64,000 nt of DNA. Origin: Eucalyptus grandis. Lineage: Eukaryota > Streptophyta > Magnoliopsida > Myrtales > Myrtaceae. The position numbers were made by a program, and so were the translations under genes. The notes beneath the pieces were generated by a model, which worked only from the letters and a program-made list of their open reading frames with translations, did not search any database and was not told where the DNA came from. The stretch's first letter is position 1. Each line of letters begins with the position of its first letter. The stretch lies in NCBI RefSeq assembly GCF_016545825.1, contig NC_052614.1:19982559-20046558 (forward strand), written 5' to 3'. Below are positions 37,274-49,479 of the stretch, one piece after another.

Positions 37274-37695
37274 TGTTAGGAATTCGCATGTTGATTCCAG
37301 AAAAATAACGCTTGCAAATAATTCACCCAAATAGAATATAATAATAAAGAACATAATCGAAAAAACACACCAAAAAATTTATTATTGAAGTTTACCCAAA
37401 CCCGAGTTACATCCCCATGTAAAGGCACACTACGAATCTACTAGACTTCAAATAAAGTTAAAATACAGCGATAATCTTCTTTCAAAATCAGAGCACAAAG
37501 AAATTTAAAACACTCACAAAGAAAAACTCACCTTTTCTTCTCTCTTTTTCTTTTCTCTTTATTTTCTGTCTCAACCTCTTGATGGCTCGCGTATAACTAT
37601 TGCTGATATAAAGTGTAGCTTTTAACCTAAAAGCAAAATTAATAGAAAGGATAAAAAAAAACGCCCCTAAAAAGATATGGGTTCACTTGCTGACA
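37274..37695 (-). repeat. 5' LTR of the minus-strand Copia element
   Basis: About 422 bp, from TGTTAGGAATTC to the ending CTGACA on the plus strand. It adjoins the tRNA primer-binding site on its left and the CCATA duplication on its right. Confidence 0.9.
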
Positions 37696-37869
37696 CCATA
37701 TACATGGGCAAACCCGATCCTGGAAGCCAGCAATAATTCCCAATTCCTTTTTTGCATTAAGCACAAGATTTGGTCTAACTTCCGCTTTCACCAAATGCCT
37801 GACATTACAGAAGTCAAGAAGGCAACTTAGAACAGCACGCATTATAGCACTCGAACTCGAAAGCCCTCT
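37696..37869 (-). pseudogene. Glucuronokinase pseudogene, GHMP motif exon, cut by Copia
   Basis: After an acceptor (TTTTCTCAG) the minus strand encodes RGLSSSSAIMRAVLSCLLDF ... VRPNLVLNAKKELGIIAGFQDRV. GLSSSSAI is the GHMP-kinase ATP-binding motif, and the rest is typical of plant glucuronokinase. A frame slip follows QDRV. Across the Copia insertion the sequence resumes at 32912 with a VYGVLF-like stretch, so the element sits inside this exon. Exons for the N-terminal third were not found at 37870-39400. The gene was probably already a fragment or is badly diverged. Confidence 0.8.
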
Positions 37870-39446
37870 CTGAGAAAACAAAGTTACAGTTCAGCAATAT
37901 AATTAAGAGAAGAGTGAAAAGATGAACTTAGTTTTATTCTAAAAAAGAGAGAATCTAGTTAAATCAAATGTGAATTAAACAATCTAGAACAACCAGAACA
38001 AAAGCTAGCTCATTTTAGATAACAAGAGATGCAAAGACGCGATGATAAGCGTGCAAACAATTGGTACCGATGCAAAAGTAATACTAGTCCTATAGGAACA
38101 TGTAAGAATCTGAGATGACGAAGAGTAGTTGACAACAATTCTCGCTCAAGCTTCTCTCTTTACAGCTCTTCCCTTTTCACTTGAAATCTATAATCAGTGT
38201 GGTGGGGCGAGGGTGATGATATGAACTTATACATATGCGAAATCTAAATAGCATCTTTTGGACAGCCTTTTAAAACTTGGGCAATATACAATATCTGCCG
38301 ACTCCAATAGGAATTATCTTTCGTATGCCACTCCTATACATCGACAAAGCAACTCTTACTTTCCTTAATAAATAACTAACAGAGAGGGGGCGAGGGTGAG
38401 GATATAAACTTGTTAAATGAAAACAGCAAGAAGCCACGACACTAATTAGTCAGTCACTTGAACTAGCGTAAGCACAGTCACCCTAACAAAGAGCCAAGGA
38501 TAGTGACTTGTGGTTACAAGCAATCGACCTTTCCCATGAAAACTCGCCTATCTATTTCAAATAGATAGGAACCATTCTAAAAATAATATCATATTTTAGC
38601 AATTCACATTGCATAAAATGATTATCGCAACAAACCAAATAAACATCTTATGCAGATAAAAGCATAAAGACCCTGAACACTTTACATGGCGAGGGAAATT
38701 TGTCTCAAAAGAGAGCGCGAAATTATCTCCATGAAGATCGATGTTGTTATTCTTGCACTAACTCTAAAAAACTGTACAGAAGGCCCTGAGAAAACGAAGT
38801 TTTCCATAAGACCCTTTACTTTGCAGCTGATTCACTTGCATTCGCACCCCTTTCAAATTAATCCTCTCGGATAGCAAGAACACATAAGCGACTCGCAGGA
38901 TTTCTCAAAATGCAGTTGCAGGGACTGGACACGATGTTGCTCTCACATTAATTAACTCATCTTAGCACAACTTTCCAAAACTCAAACACGACCAAGAGAA
39001 TCGAAACAAACCTAGATCATGACAAAGTAAAATGCAGCTAGATTCATTACACAATCACAGTAAAAAAGACAACTTCTAGGCATTTCTAGAAGGATCAAAC
39101 CAAACCCAGATCACACACCCATCGAAATGAACCTTACTAGATGATTGAGAGAATTAAAGGGAACGAGATAGTGGACGGGGTAAGGCCCGATGACGAGCTC
39201 GTCGGAGGGACAAAATTGGATGAAGACCCAAAAGTTGCTGAGGCTGAGAGAGATGGTGCGACCTTACGATACATCTCATCCATTTTATTTACGTGGAGTC
39301 CAATTATATTTAAAATTGCAGGCTCTCATGGCGCTTTTCGGCATCATGGCTTTCCTCATTAATTACTATGTATATTGTAATACAATGCTAAATTCATCAC
39401 TCATGTAGACAATATTGGGTAATTTAAAACTTTGGTATGCACACCT
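37870..39446. other. Intergenic; one possible small exon pair of unknown identity
   Basis: Mostly non-coding. At 39141-39408 (plus strand) two overlapping frames contain a hydrophilic stretch (DDELVGGTKLDEDPKVAEAE) and then a hydrophobic one (ALMALFGIMAFLINYYVYC). An acceptor-like TTGCAG lies before GCTCTC at 39322. It could be a small membrane-protein gene or relic. I do not recognise it and call no gene. Confidence 0.3.
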
Positions 39447-39920
39447 TGTAAGAGTTTTCCTAATGTGGACTACATTAATTGATATTATAATTTACTATTT
39501 TTACGATTACTGTAAAACATGGTTGATCTAAGGTGAGATAAAAGGTTTCTTAATTAGTTTAATATGAGACGGCTAGTGTGGGCCGAGTTGAGCCTGGCCT
39601 ATAATGAGGAGGCCTAGTTGGAAACTCTATAAATAGTGCTCAAGTCTCTCCTCTAACCCTAATTCTCACATGTATCCTCACCTAAGGGGCGTTTACTTAA
39701 CGATAAACGTGAGGGGGTCGCCTCATTGAGCCAGTGATACGGAGGGTAATAAAGGAGAAGGACTTGATGCGTGGATCCCCTTGATATGTGGCTAATCCCT
39801 TTTCTACTTCCGCTTTATGTTTGATGGATCCCAAAACATGTGCATTAATCTTTCTACTCAATTATGTATGTTATTGTTCTGGTTATGGAGATTTTGGGGT
39901 TGCGCAATTTGCGTCCAACA
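39447..39920 (+). repeat. 5' LTR of the plus-strand Copia element
   Basis: 474 bp, TGTAAGAG to TCCAACA. It contains a CTATAAATAG TATA-like box near 39626, the probable element promoter, and is followed at once by the tRNA primer-binding site. Confidence 0.9.
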
Positions 39921-42900
39921 TGTGGTATCAGAGCAACCATAACCCTAGAACTTGAACACATAAAGTTTTTGCTATAATTTATGATTTTCAAGATTTTTTG
40001 TTCAATAAAAATTAAATTAAATTATATATTCGGACTGGGCTCGATGAGACGAGAAGAACCGTAGGTGGCGCGTCGCCGGGGGAGGCCTCACGCGCCCCCA
40101 TGTGCGGCCACGTGCCGCCAAGGCGTCGGAGACGCGCCCCACGCACTCTCACGCGCTCCCACGCGTGGGGCGCGGCTCGCGCGTGCGCTCCACGCGCAGG
40201 CGGCGCGTGCGGGCACGTGGAGCGTCGGATCGGCGCGTGGACGGTGGCGTTGGATTCATATGATCATCATCTACGTCGTGGTATATTTATTTTACATGTT
40301 TGATATTTCTATGAATGTGAAAATACATACAAAACCCTAAATACGCATATTTTTAGTGTATTTTTGCGTATTTTTCTTGTATTTTCTGTGATTTTGAAAA
40401 TACAGGTGATGGGTTACTAGTGTGTTATCACATAAAGTGATTCATTAATAAAATCAAGCTTTATTATAAATTGAAACTGGCTTAATGAGATATAATAAGT
40501 ATGGGATAGTATTTAAGCTATGTATTGAGGTGATGAAAAACAGTAAATGTTATGAAATTTTTGTTGCTTAAGCATATTCCTCGACACGCTGGTAATCTTT
40601 GAATGATGGACGTCTTAAGAACTCATGACCAAACCGATTGTACTGATTAACACATCTGCTGTGTAGGTACTGCATGTCAATTAAGTTACTGGATATTGTA
40701 CATGAACTCATTTGGTCACTTGTTAATGTTTATTAAGTTGAATATTTTTTATGGTTAAGGAGTATGACAATATTTATGCAGAGTAATAGTATCTACCGTT
40801 AAATTTTAGATATTTGGTTATCTTGTTTGACTCAATTAATAGGCCACTAGTTGATTACAATGATAATTTGTTACTTAAAAAATTGGCTAGTAAATCATTT
40901 GTTGGGCCTTGGAGTTATTTTTTGCCTTATGAACTCATGAGTGATAATGGATCAAGTGTTAAGCTTGTCGATTTGGTGTACCATGTATTACTATTGATGT
41001 TAATTTGTAAGAGATATTCTAGATTAACATTCTTTTAATATTGTTCTAGTAATCAGTAATCGGGGTGCACAGGAGATGATTGCTTTTATGTTATGAGAAG
41101 TTTTTTGTGTTACTGTAATCGTTGATCTCATTGGAATCTGTCTTTCAAGTTCGCTATATATATATATATGTATAATAAAGATTTTATTAATGAACAAAGC
41201 AATGTAATTAGCATAATATGTGAACATGCATATGGTGTATGTGAGGAGTAAAGTTTATATCTCTGGTATGAGAGAGTTTCAAGGATTCAATTGAGTAGTG
41301 ACCGCCAAAGTGGCATGCTTGATTGGGTTTGAGAAATTTCGGTCTCGTATGATAATTGAGATGTCTCTTGGTCTAAGATAGTCATACTCCCAAATGAAGT
41401 GATTGTGTATTAGTTCATGGATGGATACATGATAGTGTGGTGGAGGAGTGACCGATTTTAATGATTCATATGCCCAAAGGTGATAAATTCATGAAGAATT
41501 GGAATATATTCTCATAACCGCTATCATGTGGAGAGTGTACAACTACATGTCATGTATTATGCCCAAAGGTGATTATATGATTATGCGCACTTGTACGTCA
41601 AGTTACACAATGCTCACATGATGCTAATTATATACATTACTTGTTTTTTTTTCAATCACATTTTTTGTAATTAATAACTTCAATATTATTGAGGTTTTTA
41701 CTATTTCAAATTTTAAGTTGTGAACATATGATTTGTTGCTTGAGAAAAGAGCAATTGAATTTGCTTACTGTCCATGAAGCATTCCATTCTGAAACACTTG
41801 AAAAGATGTTTGCCTACGGACTGCACTACTATAAGATGATGAAAACCTTAGTTGCTTGAAATTATGTCTTATATGATATTGAAATTAGGACACATCTGCA
41901 AAGATTGTGTTTAAGTCCTAATGACATATACATCTCGTATATGGTTAAAATGTTATTTCCAAAAATTTTCTATTTAAGGAAAATGACCGAGATAAAGAAT
42001 AAATTAGTGATAATTAGTCTTAAAAGGTTGTTAGGCTTAATAGTGGCCGTGAGTATATTGGCGAGTATGATAATGCGAAATAGCTTAAAAGGTCATTTGT
42101 CAAATACTTAGTAGATTCTAGGGGTGGTAACTTAATTACTATGTTTGAAAATTCTAACAAAAGATTTGGCCGAAATGCATAAATGCACCATATTAAACAT
42201 GGTGATGAGTATGATTAGTAAGACTAATTTATTCAATCTTCTGTGGGCTGATATTTTGAAAGCAACATTTTCACATACAAAAGGTATTTCTTATCAAAGT
42301 TATTTCATAAACTTCTTTTGAGTTATAAACTGGACATAAAGTGAAGTTATCTAATCTAATATTAAGTGCGTTGGAATTCAGATCTACTCGGAATTATTTT
42401 TCATCTTATCTAGATTGTTAAAAGGGTATTGATTTTATAACCCTAAAGAAGGTGCAAGAATTATGGAATCACATACTCTAAAGTTTCTAAAGATTGACGT
42501 AATTGTAGAGGATAGCTGCTCTCAAACTATTAAAGATAATAGTATGATAGAGGTTACTGTGTTTTTTTCTTTACCTATACAAATAATTATGGAATCTCTT
42601 GTACCATAAACTAAATTTGTTGAGGTTCAAGGTACTATTCTTGATATAGTTTATAATGAAATTTATTAAATCTCTCAAGTGCAGAATGAAGTGATTGCAG
42701 CTTTATTAAGGAGATTTGTTAGGGAAAGACGGTCAGTTATACCATCAGACTATATAGTCTATTTGTCAGAGCATGATTACAATATCTACTATATGGTTGA
42801 TGTAATGGCATATTTATAAATGTCGTTTCTTATTCTCAATCAAGTATGTGATTAGATGTCATAAAAGGCGATATACAATCTATGAAATATCATAGTATTT

Positions 42901-43084
42901 GAAAACTAACTTACTTGCATAAATATTACAAGTTCATTAGTTGCAAATTGGCGTACAAAATTAAAAGGATTTCAAAGAAAGATTGTGGAATTTAAAGCCA
43001 AATTGATAACTAAAGTTTTCACTCTGAAAGAGGGGTGGCTAGTTAATAGTGAAGAAATAATTATTTATTTCTAGTATTTTTAAA

Positions 43085-43528
43085 GATTTTTTTAGAGTGA
43101 ATGTAGCATTAATAGCTTTTCTTGTTATAGAGTTACGCCAAATAAGTAGATACAAAATCTATATAGTGCAACCATATGATTTTGCAACAGATGTTTCAAG
43201 TAAACTTGTGTGTAGACTGAAAAGTCTTATTCATAGTTTTAAGCAAATTTCCAGACAATATTATTAAAGTTCATAGTGTTATTATTTTGTTCAATTGGGA
43301 ACAAAGATTCTTTCAGAGTGAATGTAGCATTAATAGCTTTTCTTGTTATAGAATTACGCCAAATAAATAGATACAAAATCTATATAGTGCAACCGGATGA
43401 TTTTGCAACAGATGTTTCAAGTAAACTTATGTGTAAACTGAAAAGTTTTATTCATAGTTTTAAATAAGTTTCCAGACAATATTATTAAAGTTTCATAGTA
43501 TTATTATTTTGTTCAATTGGGAACAAAG
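43085..43528 (+). repeat. Tandem duplication, 221-bp unit, inside the Copia interior
   Basis: 43085-43305 and 43306-43528 are adjacent direct copies. Both contain 'gagtgaatgtagcattaata', 'gattttgcaacagatgttt' and 'ttcaattgggaacaaag'. Differences are few, so the duplication is younger than most of the element's decay. Confidence 0.9.
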
Positions 43529-45063
43529 TAATTCAACATACATTAAGGTCAGTGGGAGGAAATTTACTTTTTCTCATACTCCATGTACATGATATTTTGC
43601 TTACAAGTTGTGATCTTGAGACATCTGATATCATTTGTATTGAGGTGTGTAGGGATTGTTTTGCCATATTATATTAGATTTTCTCGAAGGACATTTACTG
43701 ATTGTATATTGGAAATATTCAATATACATTATTGCAAGCTAGGAATTGCTCTTGTTGTTAAGGGTGATGGACTAAATCTATCACATTGTCTTTATTTAGA
43801 TATTGAGAAAATCTAATTAAATGGTGCACTTTGTGTCAGTGCACTTAAAAGTATAATGTATGCTCGAATTTGTACTAGATTAAATATCATCTTTGTGACG
43901 GGACTTCTAGGAAGATATCAGTCAAATCTAGAATGCGATTACCGGGTTGCTGCCAAGAAGATTTTAAGGTACTTAAATAAGACAAGAGATTATATGCTAA
44001 TTTACAGACATGTTCAATTCTTGCAGCTAGTAGGGTATTCAGATGTAAACTTTGTTAGCTATTAGGATGACATAAAATCAATAATGGAATACATATTTAT
44101 GTTAGTAAGAAGTGCAGTAAATAAAGTTCTATGTTATCTTCTACTATGTAAGCAATGTTAGTAATGTTCTTTTAGGCTGTTACTTGAGTTATTAGGCTCT
44201 AGAACCTCATGACGGAATTGATCGTTTTAACTTTATAGATAGACCCATATGGTTGTATTGAAATAACAAATTTGTAATATTATTTATTTACTGCAGAGGT
44301 CTCAAGGGGTCTAAATATATGATACTCAAAATTTTTGACTAAAAACAAACGGTACAGAAATGTGACGTTTTAATATAACATATTTTCACAGATGATGTGG
44401 TTGTAGATCCACTAACTAACGGCCTATGCCCGTGTGTATTTGAGCGACATTTTCATTAGCATGGGCCTAGGAGCATCATGAGATGCTGTTGTTTAATGGG
44501 AGTTATTTTGGCTTTACTATGATAAATGTTTTATCTGTGTTCGTTAAACTTGTAACAGTTTGATATGTATCAACTTTTGCATTCAATAAAATATTTTTGA
44601 ATGTGTTGTTATTATGTTGAATACGTATTGATAAAATCTCAAGATACTATATAAACTTTGAGTGAAGGCTAGGGACATCCAGTTATTAGCATTGTCCATA
44701 TGTTTTGTTATACATAAAGAAAGGTTAATCGTAAGGACAAGATATATGTGGGTTCATTGGAACCATAAAAACATTATCTAGTGGCACAAGTTTTTTGTGT
44801 CGCATAAAGTAAAAGAATGGTGACTAACAAATGGAATCTCTCTATGAGAGATGTTACCCATTTGCCGCACTACCATATTGAATCAATATCGATAAAGTTG
44901 AGAACATTCGTGACCATGGAAGACTTTGTGTGTATACATGCAGTTACCGCCATGATTCGGTATTTAAGATTTTATGGGATATGATTGACTATTAAAAATT
45001 ATCTCTGGACGAGATGTGCGCACATACAGTACGATTTCAATTAATATAGTCCAAGTGGGAGAA

Positions 45064-45538
45064 TGTAAGAGTTTTTCTAATGTGGACTACATTAATTGAT
45101 ATTGTAATTTACTGTTTTTACGACTACCGTAAAATAGGGTTGGTCTAAGGTGAGATAGAATGTTTCTTAATTAGTCTAATATGGGACTGGCTAGTGTGGG
45201 CCGAATTGAGCCTGGCTCGTAATGAGGGGGCCTGGTTGGAAACTCTATAAATAGTGCTCAAGTCTCTCTTCTAACCCTAATTCTCACATGTATCCTCACC
45301 TAAGGGGCGTTTACCTAACGCTAAACATGAGGGGGCCGCCTTATTGAGCCAGTGATACATAGGGCAATAAAGGAGAATGACTTGATGCGTGGATCCCTTT
45401 GATCTATGGGTAATCACTTTTCTACTTCCGCTTTATGTTCGATGGATCCCAAAACAAGTGCATTAATCTTTCTACTCAATTATGCATGTTCTTTTTCTGG
45501 TTATGGAGATCTTGGGGTTGCGCAATTTGTGTCCAACA
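45064..45538 (+). repeat. 3' LTR of the plus-strand Copia element
   Basis: 475 bp, colinear with the 5' LTR with scattered substitutions only. It carries the same CTATAAATAG box (near 45246). Confidence 0.9.
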
Positions 45539-46069
45539 TACCTAATCACAGTAATGCCTCTCCTATTATGCACAGTTGCACATTGCTATTCTGACGTTAA
45601 AGAAGTATATCTAGTGTCTCTCCTCGATGAGCATGATTCTTGAGTCATTTTCTTGGCTACCATTATCTCAATTTTCTTGTTGACGCTATCTAGAAGATGT
45701 TGTCTAATAAGTGGGTCCACAACCATTCGAAATATTCTGCGATTCGAAGAGCTGCGCTTTAGGGTTTTCCGTCGATTAACGACTTGCAATTTGGGGCCCT
45801 TTTTGCCTGACTTTTTGTAAGATTGGAGCAAAGGACATTATTTTTCAAACAAAACAGCATGGTTTTCAAAACATTTGTCCACATCAGATTGTTGATTGTG
45901 ACACATAAGATGGCTGTTGACGAATAGATTGCTATGTTGGCAATTTCAAGCAAACTTGGACAGCACTTGATTGCATATTCACTCACACTTATGCAATCAA
46001 GTCATGATGATATATAACATGTTAACATGTTATGATGTGATATTACAAAGCAATATAATTGATCGAAGT
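45539..46069. other. Intergenic between Copia element and nested stack
   Basis: A minus-strand open frame (45586-45831, 81 codons) is basic and has no recognised domain. The last 50 bases before 46069 resemble sequence just left of 32210, part of the paralogous insertion site. No gene is called. Confidence 0.45.
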
Positions 46070-46379
46070 TGTTAAAATACAAGTGTGAGTTATGTTAGAG
46101 AAGTTCTACATCGGAAAATTAGTATAGTATTGAATAGTTAATATATCCTAATTAACTCATAACTCATTGGCTTAAGTTTTTTGTGTGAATGTTGGTTCAA
46201 CTAGACATCTCGATGGTCTCAGACTTAGGCTTTCCCTTGGTGATCTCTCCAAATGAAGATATTTGGGTTTTGCTATGCGCTCCTAACAAATGGCATCAAC
46301 ACCAAGTTGATTGGTGGGCTCCCAATTTGGTGAATATCTCAAGAAAAAAAAAACTCAAAATTGACGCTTGTTTTGGGTA

Positions 46380-46800
46380 GAAGTTACCATCATGGTTGGT
46401 CTAGCAAGACCAAACCATGGATAGTTGAAATAGCGTAGTGAAGTGAGATAGAGACCTTGGACATTTGATCTACCGAGAAACGACAATAGATAGTTGGTTT
46501 GGCCTGGCGACTCGAGAAAGAGCCCATGGACAGTTGGTTTGGCAATCCAATATAGAGACCATGAGTGTAGTTTCAAGTAGAAATTGCCATAGACCGTGGA
46601 CAATTGGTTTGGTGACTCAATGTAGAGACCATGCAGTTTCAAGTAGAAATTGCCATGGTTGGTCTAGCGAGACCAAACCATCGACAGTTGGTCTCATGAC
46701 CAAATATAGAGACCATGGGTGATGCAATCCCATGTTAGTAGTTCCTAGTAGAAATTGCCATAGACCATGGACCGTTGGTTTGGCAACCTAACATAATGAC
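46380..46800. repeat. Direct repeats forming the interior of the TRIM-like element
   Basis: Degenerate units contain 'agttggtttgg', 'tatagagaccatg' and 'caagtagaaattgcca', recurring with roughly 90-110-bp spacing. They make up nearly the whole interior between the primer-binding-site region and the purine tract. Open frames here are only fragments. Confidence 0.75.
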
Positions 46801-48419
46801 TAAGGGTGATTCAAGTTGAGATAAGTTTAGTGGGTGCAGAAGAATGCTTGAATTAAGGGAGAGCAATCACATGTGAGAGGGGGATTGTTAAAAATACATA
46901 TGTGAGTTGTGTGACATCCTAAATTTTTGCCCCGTCCTGATAAAACGAAATGGGTATTTCACCGACGTGCCTATGATCATTTTTCTCTGAGCTGATCACT
47001 CAAGAGTTACCTAACTTATCAGGTGAAGCCATTAAGAGATATAACCGTGGTAAATTCCTTAAAAGCTACTTGGTAGGTTGCATTTGACTAAAATTGCGTC
47101 CGGTTGATTTTAACCACGAAATTGAATTTAGTTTCAGGAATCGAACGTTCGAGTGTGTCACGATTTATTTTTAGGATGTCGTCTCATCTTTCGGAGAAAT
47201 TTTGACAAATCTAGGATTTTGCGGAAAAATCGATTTTCGACAAAAAGGAATTTAAGAATTCGGATGGGCACTTTTGAGTGAATTTGGGCCACCGATTGTT
47301 TCGTTTTATGGGGAAAATGGTGGAAATTAGTATGGCAGCTTCAAGGGAATTTCTTGGTCACCAAATTGACTTATTTTGGTGAAGAATTAAGAAGAAATAG
47401 CTAGAAATTCGTGTGGGCAGATTGCTAGGCAATTTTGGGCACAAAAATGAAATGAAATGGTGAATAAATGGTGGAAAATAGCAATTAGAGGGAGCATTGA
47501 CAAAGTGGCCGAAGACTTTAGGGGTTTTGCATTAATGGCTTGATATTTTGCTTAAGTTTTTAGTGGATGATGCCTTGACTTCACACTCTCTCTCTCTCTC
47601 CTCCAAATCCCTCCCTTGCATGCAACGAAGCCTCCCGGTGCTTCCCCATTCCGTGGATGATGCTCGCCCCACCTATCATCATTGTTTCCTTTCCACTAGC
47701 TCACCATCCACCCACCACCATCCCACTAACATATTCTCATTGGCTGTTGCACACCCTCATCTCTAGCATCTCATCCCATCATCACCATCAATCATCATCA
47801 GCACCATATTCATCCCATCTCTAGCGACATTATCTCCACCGATCAGCTCATCCCGCCAACTTCTTAGCTCCGGCAGCAACCTCAGTTTAGCGACACAACT
47901 CAACAGCTCCCCTACGTCCAACGTTCAGCCAGCACAACCACCCGGCTCGGCCAAGCCTTGCGACCAGCCAGCCTGAGCCGAATCAGAACTGAAGACCAGC
48001 AGCAACCGTGAGACTTGCAAGGCCTTTTTCAAACTCTTCCAGGCCTCTCTTGGGGTCGCCGTAGACATGGGTCTTCATCGCCTTTGTGTCGCCATCATCG
48101 TGAACCCGTTTATCTTCTAATCCGGTGAGTTAATTCCCTAATCCTTGATTAGTATGTTAATTACACTTAAATGGTTAGTTTAGTGTTAATTAGCTTAATT
48201 AGATTAGTACTAAGTGAGATTTGTCTTAAGATGGATTAGTGCTAATCTAAAATGGTTAGATTAGTCTTAAGATGGATTAATGTTAATCTAATTGATGAGA
48301 TTAGCACTAATGAGGATAGATTATTCCAATTGAGTGGATTTCTCTTGGATCTTGATTCTGGACCCTTGCCATTTGCCATTTTTGTGAATCGAAATGTGTT
48401 GATATTTTCAAGTTAATTT

Positions 48420-49374
48420 TGTTGGAGAAAATTTCATTATCTAGTTTGAAGTTGACAAAACATTTCTATTAGTCTAGTATGAGGATTTGCAGACTCTATC
48501 GTCAAAGTCTGAAAACCTCCAGAGTCAAGATTTAAAGTCTACCCTCACTGATAATTTCCAAACCGACGAAAAAAAGATTTATCCGATGAAGAAAATTTAT
48601 CTAGATGCAAGTATATTTTTAAGGATTTAGTTCGTACGGTTGAAGAATATCTCACGGCTGGATATAGCATCCCGTAATTAATTATTCTTATTGAAATCAA
48701 TTTAAATAATTAAATATGTTGATTGTCGAAGTATACTTGGAATGTTCTACTTATGAAAACCTAGATCCTGATTGTATGGACGAGCAAGATTGGTGGGCTA
48801 TCATCACATTCCTTAAATAACTCGAGATCTTCCTAATTGATTCTGTCAAATGGGTAGATTTGAAGAACTCCTTTGGAAGGTGCCAACGGTTATAATGGCA
48901 TATATGAGTATATAAGGAGGACGCTCAAGTTATTCGAGTGTTTGCGTGAAAGAAAATTTTCAAAGTCTAAAACTTTTAGTTCTTCATTGTTTCAATTTGT
49001 CGAGTTTAAATTGTACTTAAAAGAGAGATTAAATACTTATGAGACCTTGAGCAAGTGTAGTAGAGTTTCTATGCTGTGGAATCAAGAACGTGAGACTGTA
49101 AAATCTCTTTTGGTTCTTAGTGGAATCTAGCCAATGGGCTATCAATGCAGGAGAGTGGATGTAGGCTTGGTCTAAACCGAACCACTATGAAGCTCGTGTT
49201 TCAATTCTCTTTCCCTAAACTCTTTATTTTAATTCGCAGTTTTATATAACTGTTTACAATCTTTTATATCTCCAGTCCACTGTTTTCATAAAAGTCGAAT
49301 TAAGTTGTTAAGTCTGGCAAAAACCTCTTTAACACCTACTCACCCCCCTCTAGGTGTTTTTACTAGCTTTATCA
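48420..49374 (+). repeat. 5' LTR of the SIRE-type Copia element
   Basis: 955 bp. It contains a TATATAAGGA box near 48910, a likely element promoter. It ends in a pyrimidine-rich stretch and TTTATCA just before the primer-binding site. Confidence 0.9.
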
Positions 49375-49479
49375 ATTGGTATCAGAGCCTGCGTGCTCAT
49401 TTAATTGAAGTGTTTTACTTCTGAATTAATGATCTATGGCTTGTATGTTGGCTCCAAATTGGTTAAAGGCCAGAGTAAC

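Larger units (their letters stand above)
32913..37695 (-). mobile_element. Ty1/Copia LTR retrotransposon, decayed, inserted in glucuronokinase pseudogene
   Basis: The LTRs are 37274-37695 (5' in element orientation) and 32913-33310 (3'), both beginning TGTTAGGAATTCGCATG on the plus strand. The primer-binding site is at 37260-37272 (minus strand TTGGTATTAGAGC, initiator-Met tRNA type). The polypurine tract is at 33311-33325 (minus strand CAAGTGGGAGATTAT). Gag remnants of the UBN2 type lie near 36419-36780. Reverse-transcriptase pieces are at 34465-34832 ('VRLVVKGFSKKE', 'HLKQLDVK', 'EHMVCHLKKSLY'). Around 34340 the active site reads YVDG where YVDD is normal. Many stops break the frames, so it is not autonomous. 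Confidence 0.93.
39447..45538 (+). mobile_element. Ty1/Copia LTR retrotransposon on the plus strand, decayed
   Basis: The LTRs are 39447-39920 and 45064-45538, each from TGTAAGAGTTTT to TCCAACA and clearly alike along their length. CACCT (39442-39446) and TACCT (45539-45543) flank the element, a 5-bp target duplication with one change. The primer-binding site TGGTATCAGAGC follows the 5' LTR (from 39923) and a polypurine tract (AGTGGGAGAA) precedes the 3' LTR. The interior is heavily mutated. The clearest coding remnant is the RT/RNase H region at 43850-44470 ('YRVAAKKILRYLNKTRDYML', LVGYSD, then DPLTNGL). Stops in all frames show it cannot move by itself. Confidence 0.92.

Noticed and set aside
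40065..40340. 91-codon Arg/Ala/His-rich open frame after the Copia 5' LTR
   Set aside because: It is a GC-rich low-complexity patch (GCGCGTGC words) in the element leader with no gag similarity.
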